The notes beneath the pieces were generated by a model. It was not told the DNA's origin, ran no database searches, and saw only the letters and a list, made by a program, of their open reading frames with translations. A stretch of 64,000 nt of DNA from Azospira oryzae (GTDB lineage: Bacteria; Pseudomonadota; Gammaproteobacteria; Burkholderiales; Rhodocyclaceae). Made by a program: the position numbers and the translations under genes. Where the stretch lies: the NCBI RefSeq assembly GCF_004217225.1, contig NZ_SHKM01000001.1, positions 1,916,732 to 1,980,731 of the forward strand, written 5' to 3'. Shown here piece by piece: positions 27,064-34,303 of the stretch (the stretch's first letter is position 1; the number at the start of each line of letters is the position of its first letter).

Positions 27064-29451
27064 TTAATTACGCAGGGGCTTGCCGGTCTCAAGCATGTGC
27101 TTGATGCGGGCCTGGGTTTCCGGGGTTTTCAGCAGTTCGACGAATTCGCGGCGCTCCACGGTGAGCAGCCATTCGTCGTCCACCCGGCTGCCCTGCTCCA
27201 CGTCGCCGCCGCACAGGGCGATGGCGGCGGAGCGGGCCACCCGGTAATCGTGGGCGGAGATGAAACCGCCCTCCTTCATGTTCACCAGCATCATCTCCAG
27301 GGTGGCAATGCCGGGACGGCCGGCCACCGGGATGTTGCGGGCCCGCAGGGGCGGACGGTAGCCGGCCTGGGCCATGGCCCGGGCGCGGCCCAGGGCCACG
27401 TGCAGCAGTTCGTGGGCGTTGAAGACCACGTCGTCCGACTCCTTGGCGAAGCCCATTTCCTGCACTTCCAGGGCGCTCTTGGCCACCTTGGCCATGGCGA
27501 TGGTCTGGAACACGTTCTGCAGGAAGGGGAACAGTTCGCCGCCGGCCTGGCGGGCACCGAACTGGGCGGCGCGGATGGCGAATTCCTTGCAGCCGCCGCC
27601 GGCGGGAATCAGGCCGACGCCCGCTTCCACCAGACCGACGTAGCTTTCCAGGGCCATGACCCGGTGGGCCGCATGCATGACGAACTCGCAGCCGCCGCCC
27701 AGGGCCATGCCCTGCACGGCCGCCACGGTGGGCACCTGGGCGTGCTTGAAGGCCATGGAGGCGCGCTGGAACTTGGCCACGGTGGCCTCCAGCTTGTCGA
27801 ACTCGCCCTTGGCGCAGGCTTCGCCCACCTGCTGCAGGTTGGCGCCGACGGCGAAGGGGGCTTCGTGCCAGATGACCAGGCCGTCGAAGTCCCGCTCGGC
27901 CCGGCTGACTGCTTCGAGCACGCCGTCCAGCACCTCGTCGCCGATGGCGTGCATCTTGGAGGTGATGGAGAGAATGGCGATCTTCGGGTCCTGGGCATGG
28001 GTCCACAGGCGCACCCCGGCGTTTTCCCAGACGGTCTCACCCTTGGCGGCGGGGGCTTCGCCCAGCACGGTCTCGGGATAGAGCTGGCGGCCGTACACCG
28101 GCAGGCTGGAACGGGGCTTGAGGCCCTGTTCGGCGGCGGACCAGGAGCCGGCGGGTTCATGCACCCCGTCCCGGGCCATGACCCAGGCAGGCAGGGGCGC
28201 CGGGCTCATGGCCAGGCCGGCGTCGATGTCGGCCTGCACGGCGGCGGCAATGGCTTTCCAGCCGGCCGCCTGCCAGGTCTCGAAGGGGCCCATGGCCCAG
28301 CCAAAGCCCCAGCGCATGGCGAAATCCACATCCCGGGCGTTGTCGGCGATGGATTCCAGATGGAAGGCGCAGTAGTGGAAGACGTCCCGGTAGATGGCCC
28401 ACAGGAACTGGGCCTGCTTGTGGCCGGAGGCGCGCAGGGCGGCGAACTTCTCGGCCGGGTTCTTGATCTTGAGGATCTCGGCCACTTCCGGCGCGATCTC
28501 GCCGGCGGAGGTACGGTAATCCTGCTTGGCCAGGTCCAGCACCTGGATTTCCTTGCCCTGCTTACGGAAGATGCCGCCCTTGGTCTTCTGGCCCAGGGCG
28601 CCCTTCTCGATCAGGGCGGCCAGCCAGGCCGGGGCCTGGAAGTGGCTGTGCCAGGGGTCGCCGGGCAGGGTGTCCTGCATGGTCTTGACCACGTGGGCCA
28701 GGGTGTCCAGGCCCACCACGTCGGCGGTGCGGTAGGTGGCGCTCTTGGGACGGCCGATCTTGGGGCCGGTCAGGGCATCCACCTCGTCGAAGCCCATCTC
28801 CAGGCGCTGGGTGTGGTGCATCACCGCCAGGATGGAGAAGACGCCGACCCGGTTGGCGACGAAGTTGGGGGTGTCCTTGGCCCGCACCACGCTCTTGCCG
28901 AGGCGGGAGACCAGCCAGGTTTCCAGGCGGTCCAGCATGGCCGGATCGGAGTCGGTGGTGGCGATGATTTCCACCAGGGGCATGTAGCGCGGCGGATTGA
29001 AGAAGTGGATGCCGCAGAAGTTGGCCCGCTTCTCCGCCGGCACGGTGGAGGACAGCTTGTTGATGGACAGGCCCGAGGTGTTGGAGGCGACGATGGCGCC
29101 GGCCTTCAGGTGGGGCGCGATCTTGCGGTAGAGGTCCTCCTTCCACTCCATCTTCTCGGCGATGGCCTCGATCACCAGGTCGCACTCGCCCAGCAGGGCC
29201 AGGTGCTGCTCGTAGTTCGCGGCATCGATGTGGGCCAGGCGCTCCTTGCTCGCCAGGGGGGCCGGGTCCAGCTTCTTCAAGCCGTCCAGGGCCTTCTTGA
29301 CGATGCCGTTGGGGTCGCCCTCCTTGGCCGCCAGGTCGAAAAGCACCACCGGCACATCGGCGTTGGCGAGATGGGCGGCGATCTGGGCCCCCATCACGCC
29401 GGCGCCGAGCACGGCAGCCCGGCGGACGATCAGTTTGCTGTTCTCACTCAT
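27064..29451 (-). CDS. 3-hydroxyacyl-CoA dehydrogenase/enoyl-CoA hydratase fusion (FadN type)
   Basis: A 795-residue bifunctional beta-oxidation enzyme. Domain order is dehydrogenase first: an NAD-binding motif at the N-terminus (LGAGVMGAQIAAHLA, residue 15 on), NTSGLSINKL, the catalytic-His stretch GIHFFNPPRYMPLVE, then a C-terminal crotonase domain (about residue 470 on) with the oxyanion-hole motif QGMALGGGCEF. This is the reverse of the FadB order and matches the FadN family. It is flanked by acyl-CoA ligase upstream (16-base gap) and thiolase downstream, forming a complete activation-to-cleavage operon apart from the acyl-CoA dehydrogenase. Confidence 0.92.
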   Translation of the reverse strand: MSENSKLIVRRAAVLGAGVMGAQIAAHLANADVPVVLFDLAAKEGDPNGIVKKALDGLKKLDPAPLASKERLAHIDAANYEQHLALLGECDLVIEAIAEKMEWKEDLYRKIAPHLKAGAIVASNTSGLSINKLSSTVPAEKRANFCGIHFFNPPRYMPLVEIIATTDSDPAMLDRLETWLVSRLGKSVVRAKDTPNFVANRVGVFSILAVMHHTQRLEMGFDEVDALTGPKIGRPKSATYRTADVVGLDTLAHVVKTMQDTLPGDPWHSHFQAPAWLAALIEKGALGQKTKGGIFRKQGKEIQVLDLAKQDYRTSAGEIAPEVAEILKIKNPAEKFAALRASGHKQAQFLWAIYRDVFHYCAFHLESIADNARDVDFAMRWGFGWAMGPFETWQAAGWKAIAAAVQADIDAGLAMSPAPLPAWVMARDGVHEPAGSWSAAEQGLKPRSSLPVYGRQLYPETVLGEAPAAKGETVWENAGVRLWTHAQDPKIAILSITSKMHAIGDEVLDGVLEAVSRAERDFDGLVIWHEAPFAVGANLQQVGEACAKGEFDKLEATVAKFQRASMAFKHAQVPTVAAVQGMALGGGCEFVMHAAHRVMALESYVGLVEAGVGLIPAGGGCKEFAIRAAQFGARQAGGELFPFLQNVFQTIAMAKVAKSALEVQEMGFAKESDDVVFNAHELLHVALGRARAMAQAGYRPPLRARNIPVAGRPGIATLEMMLVNMKEGGFISAHDYRVARSAAIALCGGDVEQGSRVDDEWLLTVERREFVELLKTPETQARIKHMLETGKPLRN

Positions 29452-29467
29452 GGTCTTCTTGTCTCCT

Positions 29468-31111
29468 TCACTTCACTAGTTGTTCCCGCATGGCGCGCTT
29501 GTTCAGCTTGCCAACGCTGGTTCGAGCCAGACTCTCGAGGAATCTGACGTTTTCCGGTACACCGTACTTGGAAATATGGCCCTGGTCGGCAAAGACCTTC
29601 ACATGGGCTTGGATATCTGCGGCCGACACCTGGTCGGCGAATTCGGGCTTGAGCACCACCAGGGCCAGGGGGCGTTCGCCCCACTTCTCGTCGGGCACGC
29701 CGATGACGGCCACTTCGCTGACCCCCGGGTGGCGGCCGATGAGGTCCTCCAGTTCGAGGGAGGAGACCCACTCGCCACCGGTCTTGATCACGTCCTTGAT
29801 GCGGTCGGTGACCTGCAGGTAGCCCTGGGGGTCGATGTGGCCGATGTCCTGGGTGTGCAGCCAGCCGCCATCCCACAGATGCTCCGAGGCCTCCGGGTTA
29901 TAGAGATAGCCCTGGGTCAGCCAGGGGGCGCGCACCACCACCTCGCCGGCGCTCTTGCCGTCCCGTGGGCAGTCACCCATCTGGGCGTCCACGGTGCGCA
30001 GGGCCACCAGGGGCACGGGCCGGCCGGTCTTGACCCGTACCGCCACGTTGGCATCGGCATCGGCCAGCAGCGCCGGATCTTCCATCTGGGCCAGGGTCAG
30101 GATGGGACAGGTCTCGGACATGCCGTAGCCGGTGAACACATCGATGCCCCGCTCCAGGGCCGCCTTGGCCAGACCCGTGGTGAGGGCAGAGCCGCCGATG
30201 ATGACCTTCCACCGGGAAAGGTCCACCTGCTTGCCATAGGGCGTCAGCAGCAGCATGTGCAGGATGGTGGGGACGCAGTGGGAGAAGGTGACCTGCTCCT
30301 TCTCGATCAGCTTGAGGATGGCTTCGGGCTGGTAGCGCCCCGGATAGACCTGCTTCACCCCCGCCAGGGTGGCGATGTAGGGCATGCCCCAGGCGTGCAC
30401 ATGGAACATGGGGGTCAGGGGCATGTAAATGTCGTCCCGGTGGAATCCCCCCTGTTGCGGCGCCAGGGCCAGGGCAGAGCAGACGGCCAGGGTGTGCAGC
30501 ACCAGCTGGCGGTGGCTGAAATAGACGCCCTTGGGCAGGCCGGTGGTGCCGGTGGTGTAGAAGGTGGTGGCCCGGGTGTTTTCGTCGAAATCGGGAAAGT
30601 CGTAGTGGTCCGGGCAGTCGGCCAGCAGGGCTTCGTACTCGCCGGCAAAGCCTTCCGGCAGGTCGCCGCCTTCGTCGTCCAGCAGAACGAAGCGTTTCAC
30701 CGTGGCCAGCTCGCCGCGGATTTGCGCCAGCACCGGCAGGAATTCCCGGTTCACCAGCAGCACGCTGGCCTGGGCATGGTTCAGGGTGTACAGGATCTGG
30801 TCCGGCGACAGGCGCACATTCACGGTCTGCAGCACGGCGCCCAGCATGGGCACGCCGAAGAAGCACTCCAGGTAGCGGTGACTGTCCCAATCCATGACCG
30901 CCACCGTGTCGCCGCCCTGGACCCCCAGGCGGCTCAGGGCATGGCCCTGGCGGTTGATGCGCAGGGCCAGGGCCCGGTAGGTGTGGCGCACCTTGTCCCC
31001 ATAGACGATTTCCTGCTGCGGCGCCGTCGCCAGGGGAGTATGCAGCAGCTGCTTGATCAGCAGGGGATAGGTGTAGGCGGAGGGTGTGACCTGGATGGGT
31101 TGCATGGACAT
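29468..31111 (-). CDS. Long-chain fatty-acid-CoA ligase family protein
   Basis: A 547-residue ANL-superfamily ligase that activates a carboxylate via acyl-AMP to acyl-CoA. The ATP-binding loop is FYTTGTTGLPKG (about 180-191), followed by the A5-like GYGMSETCPIL, the hinge region DRIKDVIKTGGEWVSS and a C-terminal lysine in TSVGKLNKRAMR. ATG 31111 was chosen for a GGGAGA ribosome binding site; the frame stays open 58 codons farther. Gene order (ligase, FadN, thiolase) makes a medium- or long-chain fatty acid the likely substrate. The divergent AraC gene is a candidate regulator. Confidence 0.88.
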   Translation of the reverse strand: MSMQPIQVTPSAYTYPLLIKQLLHTPLATAPQQEIVYGDKVRHTYRALALRINRQGHALSRLGVQGGDTVAVMDWDSHRYLECFFGVPMLGAVLQTVNVRLSPDQILYTLNHAQASVLLVNREFLPVLAQIRGELATVKRFVLLDDEGGDLPEGFAGEYEALLADCPDHYDFPDFDENTRATTFYTTGTTGLPKGVYFSHRQLVLHTLAVCSALALAPQQGGFHRDDIYMPLTPMFHVHAWGMPYIATLAGVKQVYPGRYQPEAILKLIEKEQVTFSHCVPTILHMLLLTPYGKQVDLSRWKVIIGGSALTTGLAKAALERGIDVFTGYGMSETCPILTLAQMEDPALLADADANVAVRVKTGRPVPLVALRTVDAQMGDCPRDGKSAGEVVVRAPWLTQGYLYNPEASEHLWDGGWLHTQDIGHIDPQGYLQVTDRIKDVIKTGGEWVSSLELEDLIGRHPGVSEVAVIGVPDEKWGERPLALVVLKPEFADQVSAADIQAHVKVFADQGHISKYGVPENVRFLESLARTSVGKLNKRAMREQLVK

Positions 31112-31241
31112 GGCGGAAGTCTCCCGGCGTTGTTCTGGCTTATCGCCCGCCGGCGGCCGCGCCTGCGACCCTGGCAATAGACCTATCGCGCCGAAAGAGT
31201 GTCTTTCCGGCAGGTACGACCCGATGCCCAGCGGACTCCTT

Positions 31242-31265
31242 GAAACAAGACAGAGTCTTTGTTTC
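31242..31265. promoter_or_regulatory. Near-perfect dyad in the ligase/AraC divergent gap
   Basis: GAAACAAGAC and GTCTT(T)GTTTC flank an AGA centre: ten-base arms with a single extra T. It sits roughly midway between the divergent ligase (31111) and AraC (31373) starts and could be an operator for the AraC regulator or another factor. It differs from the TTCAAAC-type operators seen elsewhere in the window. Confidence 0.45.
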
Positions 31266-31301
31266 CGCGACGATTCTACGAACAATCGCCGCTCCGCCGG
31301 A

Positions 31302-31331
31302 TTGCCGGTTGCGCCTATTTACTTGCATAAT
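31302..31331 (+). promoter_or_regulatory. Candidate promoter of the AraC-type regulator gene
   Basis: TTGCCG at 31302-31307 and CATAAT at 31326-31331 are separated by 18 bases, a fair sigma-70 arrangement. Transcription would begin near 31338, about 35 bases before the AraC start codon. No equally good minus-strand pair for the ligase operon was found in the 261-base gap. Confidence 0.4.
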
Positions 31332-31372
31332 CGGCCATTCCTCATGCCGCAGCGCACAAGAAATCCCAGGCC

Positions 31373-32380
31373 ATGGCCGCCCCGTCATCGAGCACCGTCC
31401 CCATCAGCTTCGTGCACCACCTGCTGGCCGGCACTGCCATCGAGCCCCCTCGACGTACGGCCCTGGTGCAACAGGCCGGCATCGCGCCGGCCTTGCTGAC
31501 AGCCGATACCGCCCGCGTCACCACGGAGCAGTTCGCCACCCTCTACCGCCTGCTGGCGCGGGAGCTGGACGACGAACTGCCCGGCATGTTCTCCCGCCCG
31601 GTGCGGGCCGGCGCCTTCAAGTTCCTCTGCCTGAGCCTGCTCGAATCGGCCAACCTGCAGACTGCCCTGTTCCGCTTCACCCGCTTCTTCCATCTGCTGC
31701 TGGACGACTTCGCCATCGACCTCTCGCGCCAGGGCGGCCTGGTGCGCATCGCCCTCATCCCCCAGACTCCGGCGGCGCCCGCAAACACCTTCGGCCAGGA
31801 GATCATGCTCAAGCTGATCCACGGCGTCGCCTCCTGGCTGACCGGCCACAAGATGACCCTGGCCCGGGTGGACTGCGCCTATCCGCGACCACGCCATGCC
31901 TCGGAGTACGTTTTTCTCTATCCGGGGCCGGTGCATTTCGACCAGGGGCAGTCGGCCCTGTACTTCGAGGCCAGCGCCCTGGCCACACCGATCCGGCAGG
32001 ACAAGAACTCCCTCGGCACCTTCCTCAGCAAGGCCCCGGGCGGCTGGCTCTTCGTTTCCTTTGCCGAGCGCCTGGTCAGCCAGAAGGTGCGGGAGACCCT
32101 GGAAAAACAACTGGAACGCTCCCTTTCCATCGAAACGGTGGCGCGCAGCCTGCACACGTCGGTGCGCAGCCTGACCCGCCACCTGGCGACGGAAGGCACC
32201 ACCTTCCAGGCCATCAAGGATGAACTGCGCCGGGACGTGGCCATCCAGCGCCTGACCCAGACCGACATGCCCATCGCCGTGATCGGCACCGCCGTAGGCT
32301 TCGACGACCCGACCACCTTCCACCGCGCCTTCCGCAAATGGACGGGCAGCACGCCGGGCGCCTACCGGCTGCGGCGCTGA
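31373..32380 (+). CDS. AraC family transcriptional regulator with arabinose-binding-like N domain
   Basis: A 335-residue regulator. The C-terminal 100 residues hold the double helix-turn-helix of AraC/XylS proteins: RSLSIETVARSLHTSVRSLTR and the second helix region IAVIGTAVGFDDPTTFHRAFRKWTG, ending TPGAYR. The N-terminal 230 residues resemble the large ligand-binding domain of the OruR/VirS-like AraC subgroup (motif GAFKFLCLSLLESANL). The gene is divergent from the acyl-CoA ligase operon, so control of fatty acid or related acid catabolism is likely. A minus-strand promoter directly after its stop would run antisense across it. Confidence 0.9.
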   Translation: MAAPSSSTVPISFVHHLLAGTAIEPPRRTALVQQAGIAPALLTADTARVTTEQFATLYRLLARELDDELPGMFSRPVRAGAFKFLCLSLLESANLQTALFRFTRFFHLLLDDFAIDLSRQGGLVRIALIPQTPAAPANTFGQEIMLKLIHGVASWLTGHKMTLARVDCAYPRPRHASEYVFLYPGPVHFDQGQSALYFEASALATPIRQDKNSLGTFLSKAPGGWLFVSFAERLVSQKVRETLEKQLERSLSIETVARSLHTSVRSLTRHLATEGTTFQAIKDELRRDVAIQRLTQTDMPIAVIGTAVGFDDPTTFHRAFRKWTGSTPGAYRLRR

Positions 32381-32411
32381 CAGGGGAACGGGAAAAATCG
32401 GCATCGGCCTC

Positions 32412-32445
32412 GCCTATAATTCAAACGAACGTTTGAATTATAGGC
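32412..32445. promoter_or_regulatory. PsrA-type operator, perfect 34-base palindrome
   Basis: GCCTATAATTCAAACG and its exact reverse complement flank an AA centre, giving 16-base arms. The core CAAAC-N4-GTTTG matches the motif known for PsrA, a TetR repressor of fatty acid genes. The same sequence (two differences in 21 positions) occurs before the window's own TetR gene at 41732-41751. It lies between the convergent AraC and fadL genes, after AraC's stop and before the shared terminator. Confidence 0.75.
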
Positions 32446-32464
32446 TTTGACACTCTTCCGTCAA
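32437..32464 (-). promoter_or_regulatory. Minus-strand promoter overlapping the PsrA-type operator
   Basis: Read leftward, TTGACG (32464-32459) and TATAAT (32442-32437) are 16 bases apart. The -10 box is embedded in the right arm of the palindrome, so a bound repressor would block RNA polymerase. The TetR gene's promoter has the same layout. Transcription would start near 32430 and run antisense through the AraC gene toward the ligase gene. The palindrome also gives a plus-strand TATAAT, but with no recognisable -35. Confidence 0.55.
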
Positions 32465-32491
32465 GAGGCATGCATCGCTATGCCGCAAAAG

Positions 32492-32521
32492 AAAAACGCC
32501 CCGGCAAGCCGGGGCGTTTTC
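32492..32521. terminator. Bidirectional terminator between AraC and fadL
   Basis: AAAACGCCCCGGC and GCCGGGGCGTTTT pair perfectly over 13 bases around an AA loop. A-run and T-run on both sides allow termination in both directions: for fadL (stop at 32540) on the minus strand and for plus-strand transcripts coming from AraC or from the palindrome. Confidence 0.88.
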
Positions 32522-32539
32522 ACGGGGAGACGAGGCCGC

Positions 32540-33841
32540 TCAGAAGTTCATGGAGTACTGGACACCCAGCACCTGCACGGAGCTGTCATAGTCGCCGACC
32601 AGACGGCCGGTAACGGCGGGGTTTGCACTGGTTTCGTCGCCATGGGCACTCTTGGCCTTGACGTAGGCATAGCCGACATCAAGATTGCTGCCCTTGTTCA
32701 GCTTGTACTGGGCACCAATGGTGTACCACACCCGATCCTGGTCGGGCAGGCGCGGGGTGCGCAGGCCTTCCTTCACCGGAGACTGGTCGAAAGCCAGGCC
32801 CAGACGCAGCTTCCAGGCATCGGTGGCCTGGAAGTTGGCGCCCACGGCAACACGCCAGGTATCGCGCCAGTCATACTTGCTGACCTTGTCGGCGGAACCG
32901 TCGGAGAACTGGACGCGCAGTTCCGGCACATCGGACCAGCTGGTGCGGCTGATGTCGCCCAGCAGCTCCCACTTGTTGTTCAACTGGTGGGTGGCACTGA
33001 TGATGAAGGTGTCGGGCAGTTTGACATTCACCTTGGCATTGCCGGAGGTGGAATTCAGACCATAGACGCCGGCACCAATCGCCACCGTACCAGCAGTGAA
33101 ACCGGAAACGCTGTACTTGCCTTCCAGCTCATGCTTGACGGCGGAGCGGTAGGAGACGCCAATCTTGGTCGCGGCGGAAGGTTTGAAGGTCAGCCCCAGG
33201 TTGTAGCCCCAGGCCCAGCTATCGCCGGCCACGGACAACAGACCGTCGGGAATGGGGGCGCCGAGAGGACGGCCGTTAAGGGCGGTCTCGATCTGGGCAT
33301 CGAACTTCTGATAGTTGATACCGCCGCCGATGGAGAGCTGCTCATTCACCTTGTAGGCCAGGTTGGCGTTGAAGTTCATCGCCTTCACGTCGGTGATGGT
33401 GGCGTAGTACTGGCCGATCCAGTTCTTGCTCCAGGCCGTACGCATGCCGAAGGGAGCATTCAGCCCGAAGCCGAAGGTCAGGTCCTTGCTCAGGGGCAAG
33501 GCCAGGTAGAAGTTGGGAACAAAGGCGGCGTCGCCGCCATCCACACCGCTCTTGGCCAGATTATTTCGACCCAAGGGGTTGGTGGAAGCCGAATTGTTAA
33601 AAGTCGAATCCAGCTCGATATAGTTCACACCGGTGGAAAACTGGCGCCCCTCCAGATCCGCCAGGTTGGCGGCATTGAAATACTGGCCGGAGGCGTTCTC
33701 GGACACGGCGGCAGAACCGGCGTAGGCATTGCCGAGGCCGGTGGCGTTCTGTTCCAGCAACTGGAAGCCGGCAGCGGAAGCGGTACCGGAAACTGCCCCC
33801 AGGACCAACAACGGCAACAACTTCATGGAAGTCTTCAACAT
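32540..33841 (-). CDS. fadL: FadL/OmpP1/TodX family outer-membrane fatty acid transporter
   Basis: A 433-residue outer-membrane beta-barrel that admits long-chain fatty acids or other hydrophobic compounds. The signal peptide is residues 1-23 (cleavage TASA/AGFQ), and the mature start AGFQLLEQNATGLGNAYAG is the FadL hallmark that forms the N-terminal hatch. The NPA-like motif appears as FNAANLADL. Alternating beta-strand pattern continues to the terminal phenylalanine (QYSMNF), the BamA recognition end. An AGGAGA ribosome binding site precedes ATG 33841. It is the last gene of the cluster B direction. Confidence 0.93.
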   Translation of the reverse strand: MLKTSMKLLPLLVLGAVSGTASAAGFQLLEQNATGLGNAYAGSAAVSENASGQYFNAANLADLEGRQFSTGVNYIELDSTFNNSASTNPLGRNNLAKSGVDGGDAAFVPNFYLALPLSKDLTFGFGLNAPFGMRTAWSKNWIGQYYATITDVKAMNFNANLAYKVNEQLSIGGGINYQKFDAQIETALNGRPLGAPIPDGLLSVAGDSWAWGYNLGLTFKPSAATKIGVSYRSAVKHELEGKYSVSGFTAGTVAIGAGVYGLNSTSGNAKVNVKLPDTFIISATHQLNNKWELLGDISRTSWSDVPELRVQFSDGSADKVSKYDWRDTWRVAVGANFQATDAWKLRLGLAFDQSPVKEGLRTPRLPDQDRVWYTIGAQYKLNKGSNLDVGYAYVKAKSAHGDETSANPAVTGRLVGDYDSSVQVLGVQYSMNF

Positions 33842-33871
33842 CGTTTTGTCTCCTATTTATGATTGTGGTTT

Positions 33872-33887
33872 GGGAGGCGAACCTCCC
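33872..33887 (-). other. GGGAGG-TTCG-CCTCCC hairpin before fadL
   Basis: A perfect six-base-pair hairpin with a TTCG loop on the minus strand, lying between the YciA thioesterase stop (33905) and the fadL start (33841). It has no T tract behind it, so it is not a standard terminator; it may mark an RNA processing point or protect the fadL message if the gene is cotranscribed with cluster B. Confidence 0.4.
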
Positions 33888-33904
33888 GGGTAAAACACCT
33901 GCTC

Positions 33905-34303
33905 TCAGCCCTCGGGCGGCACTTCCCGCTTGTTGCCGCTGACGTCGATGGCCACGTAGGTCAGGGTGGCCTCCGTCACCTTGACGGTGATGGGCTTGAA
34001 ATAATTGCGCTCGGCATAGACCTCCACACTGAGGGTGATGGAAGTGCGGCCGACCTTGACGATGTCGGTGTAGAAGCTGACGACATCGCCGATGGAAATG
34101 GGCTGCTTGAACTGGAAGGCATTGACGGCGACCGTGGTCACCCGTCCGCGGGCCCGACGCATGGCGGCGACGCCGCCGGCAATGTCCACCTGGGACATGA
34201 CCCAGCCGCCGAAGATGTCGCCGTTCGGATTCATGTCCGACGGCATGGTCATCAGGCGCAGGGTGGGTTGCTTTTCGGGCAGTTGGACGGGGATTTCAGG
34301 CAT
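33905..34303 (-). CDS. yciA: YciA-type acyl-CoA thioesterase
   Basis: A 132-residue hotdog thioesterase of YciA length. The active-site helix is MNPNGDIFGGWVMSQVD40 with the following IAGGVAA; the second motif NAFQFKQPISIGDVV is also typical. It hydrolyses acyl-CoA and could relieve CoA trapping during beta-oxidation. Its start overlaps the end of the upstream FadB-type gene by eight bases, so it is translationally coupled to it. Confidence 0.9.
   Translation of the reverse strand: MPEIPVQLPEKQPTLRLMTMPSDMNPNGDIFGGWVMSQVDIAGGVAAMRRARGRVTTVAVNAFQFKQPISIGDVVSFYTDIVKVGRTSITLSVEVYAERNYFKPITVKVTEATLTYVAIDVSGNKREVPPEG

Noticed and set aside
31385..32404. Minus-strand open frame opposite the AraC gene, directly downstream of the orphan promoter
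   Set aside because: Tempting as the gene driven by that promoter, but it has shadow-type composition, a weak ribosome binding site and no recognisable domain; the AraC frame is certain.
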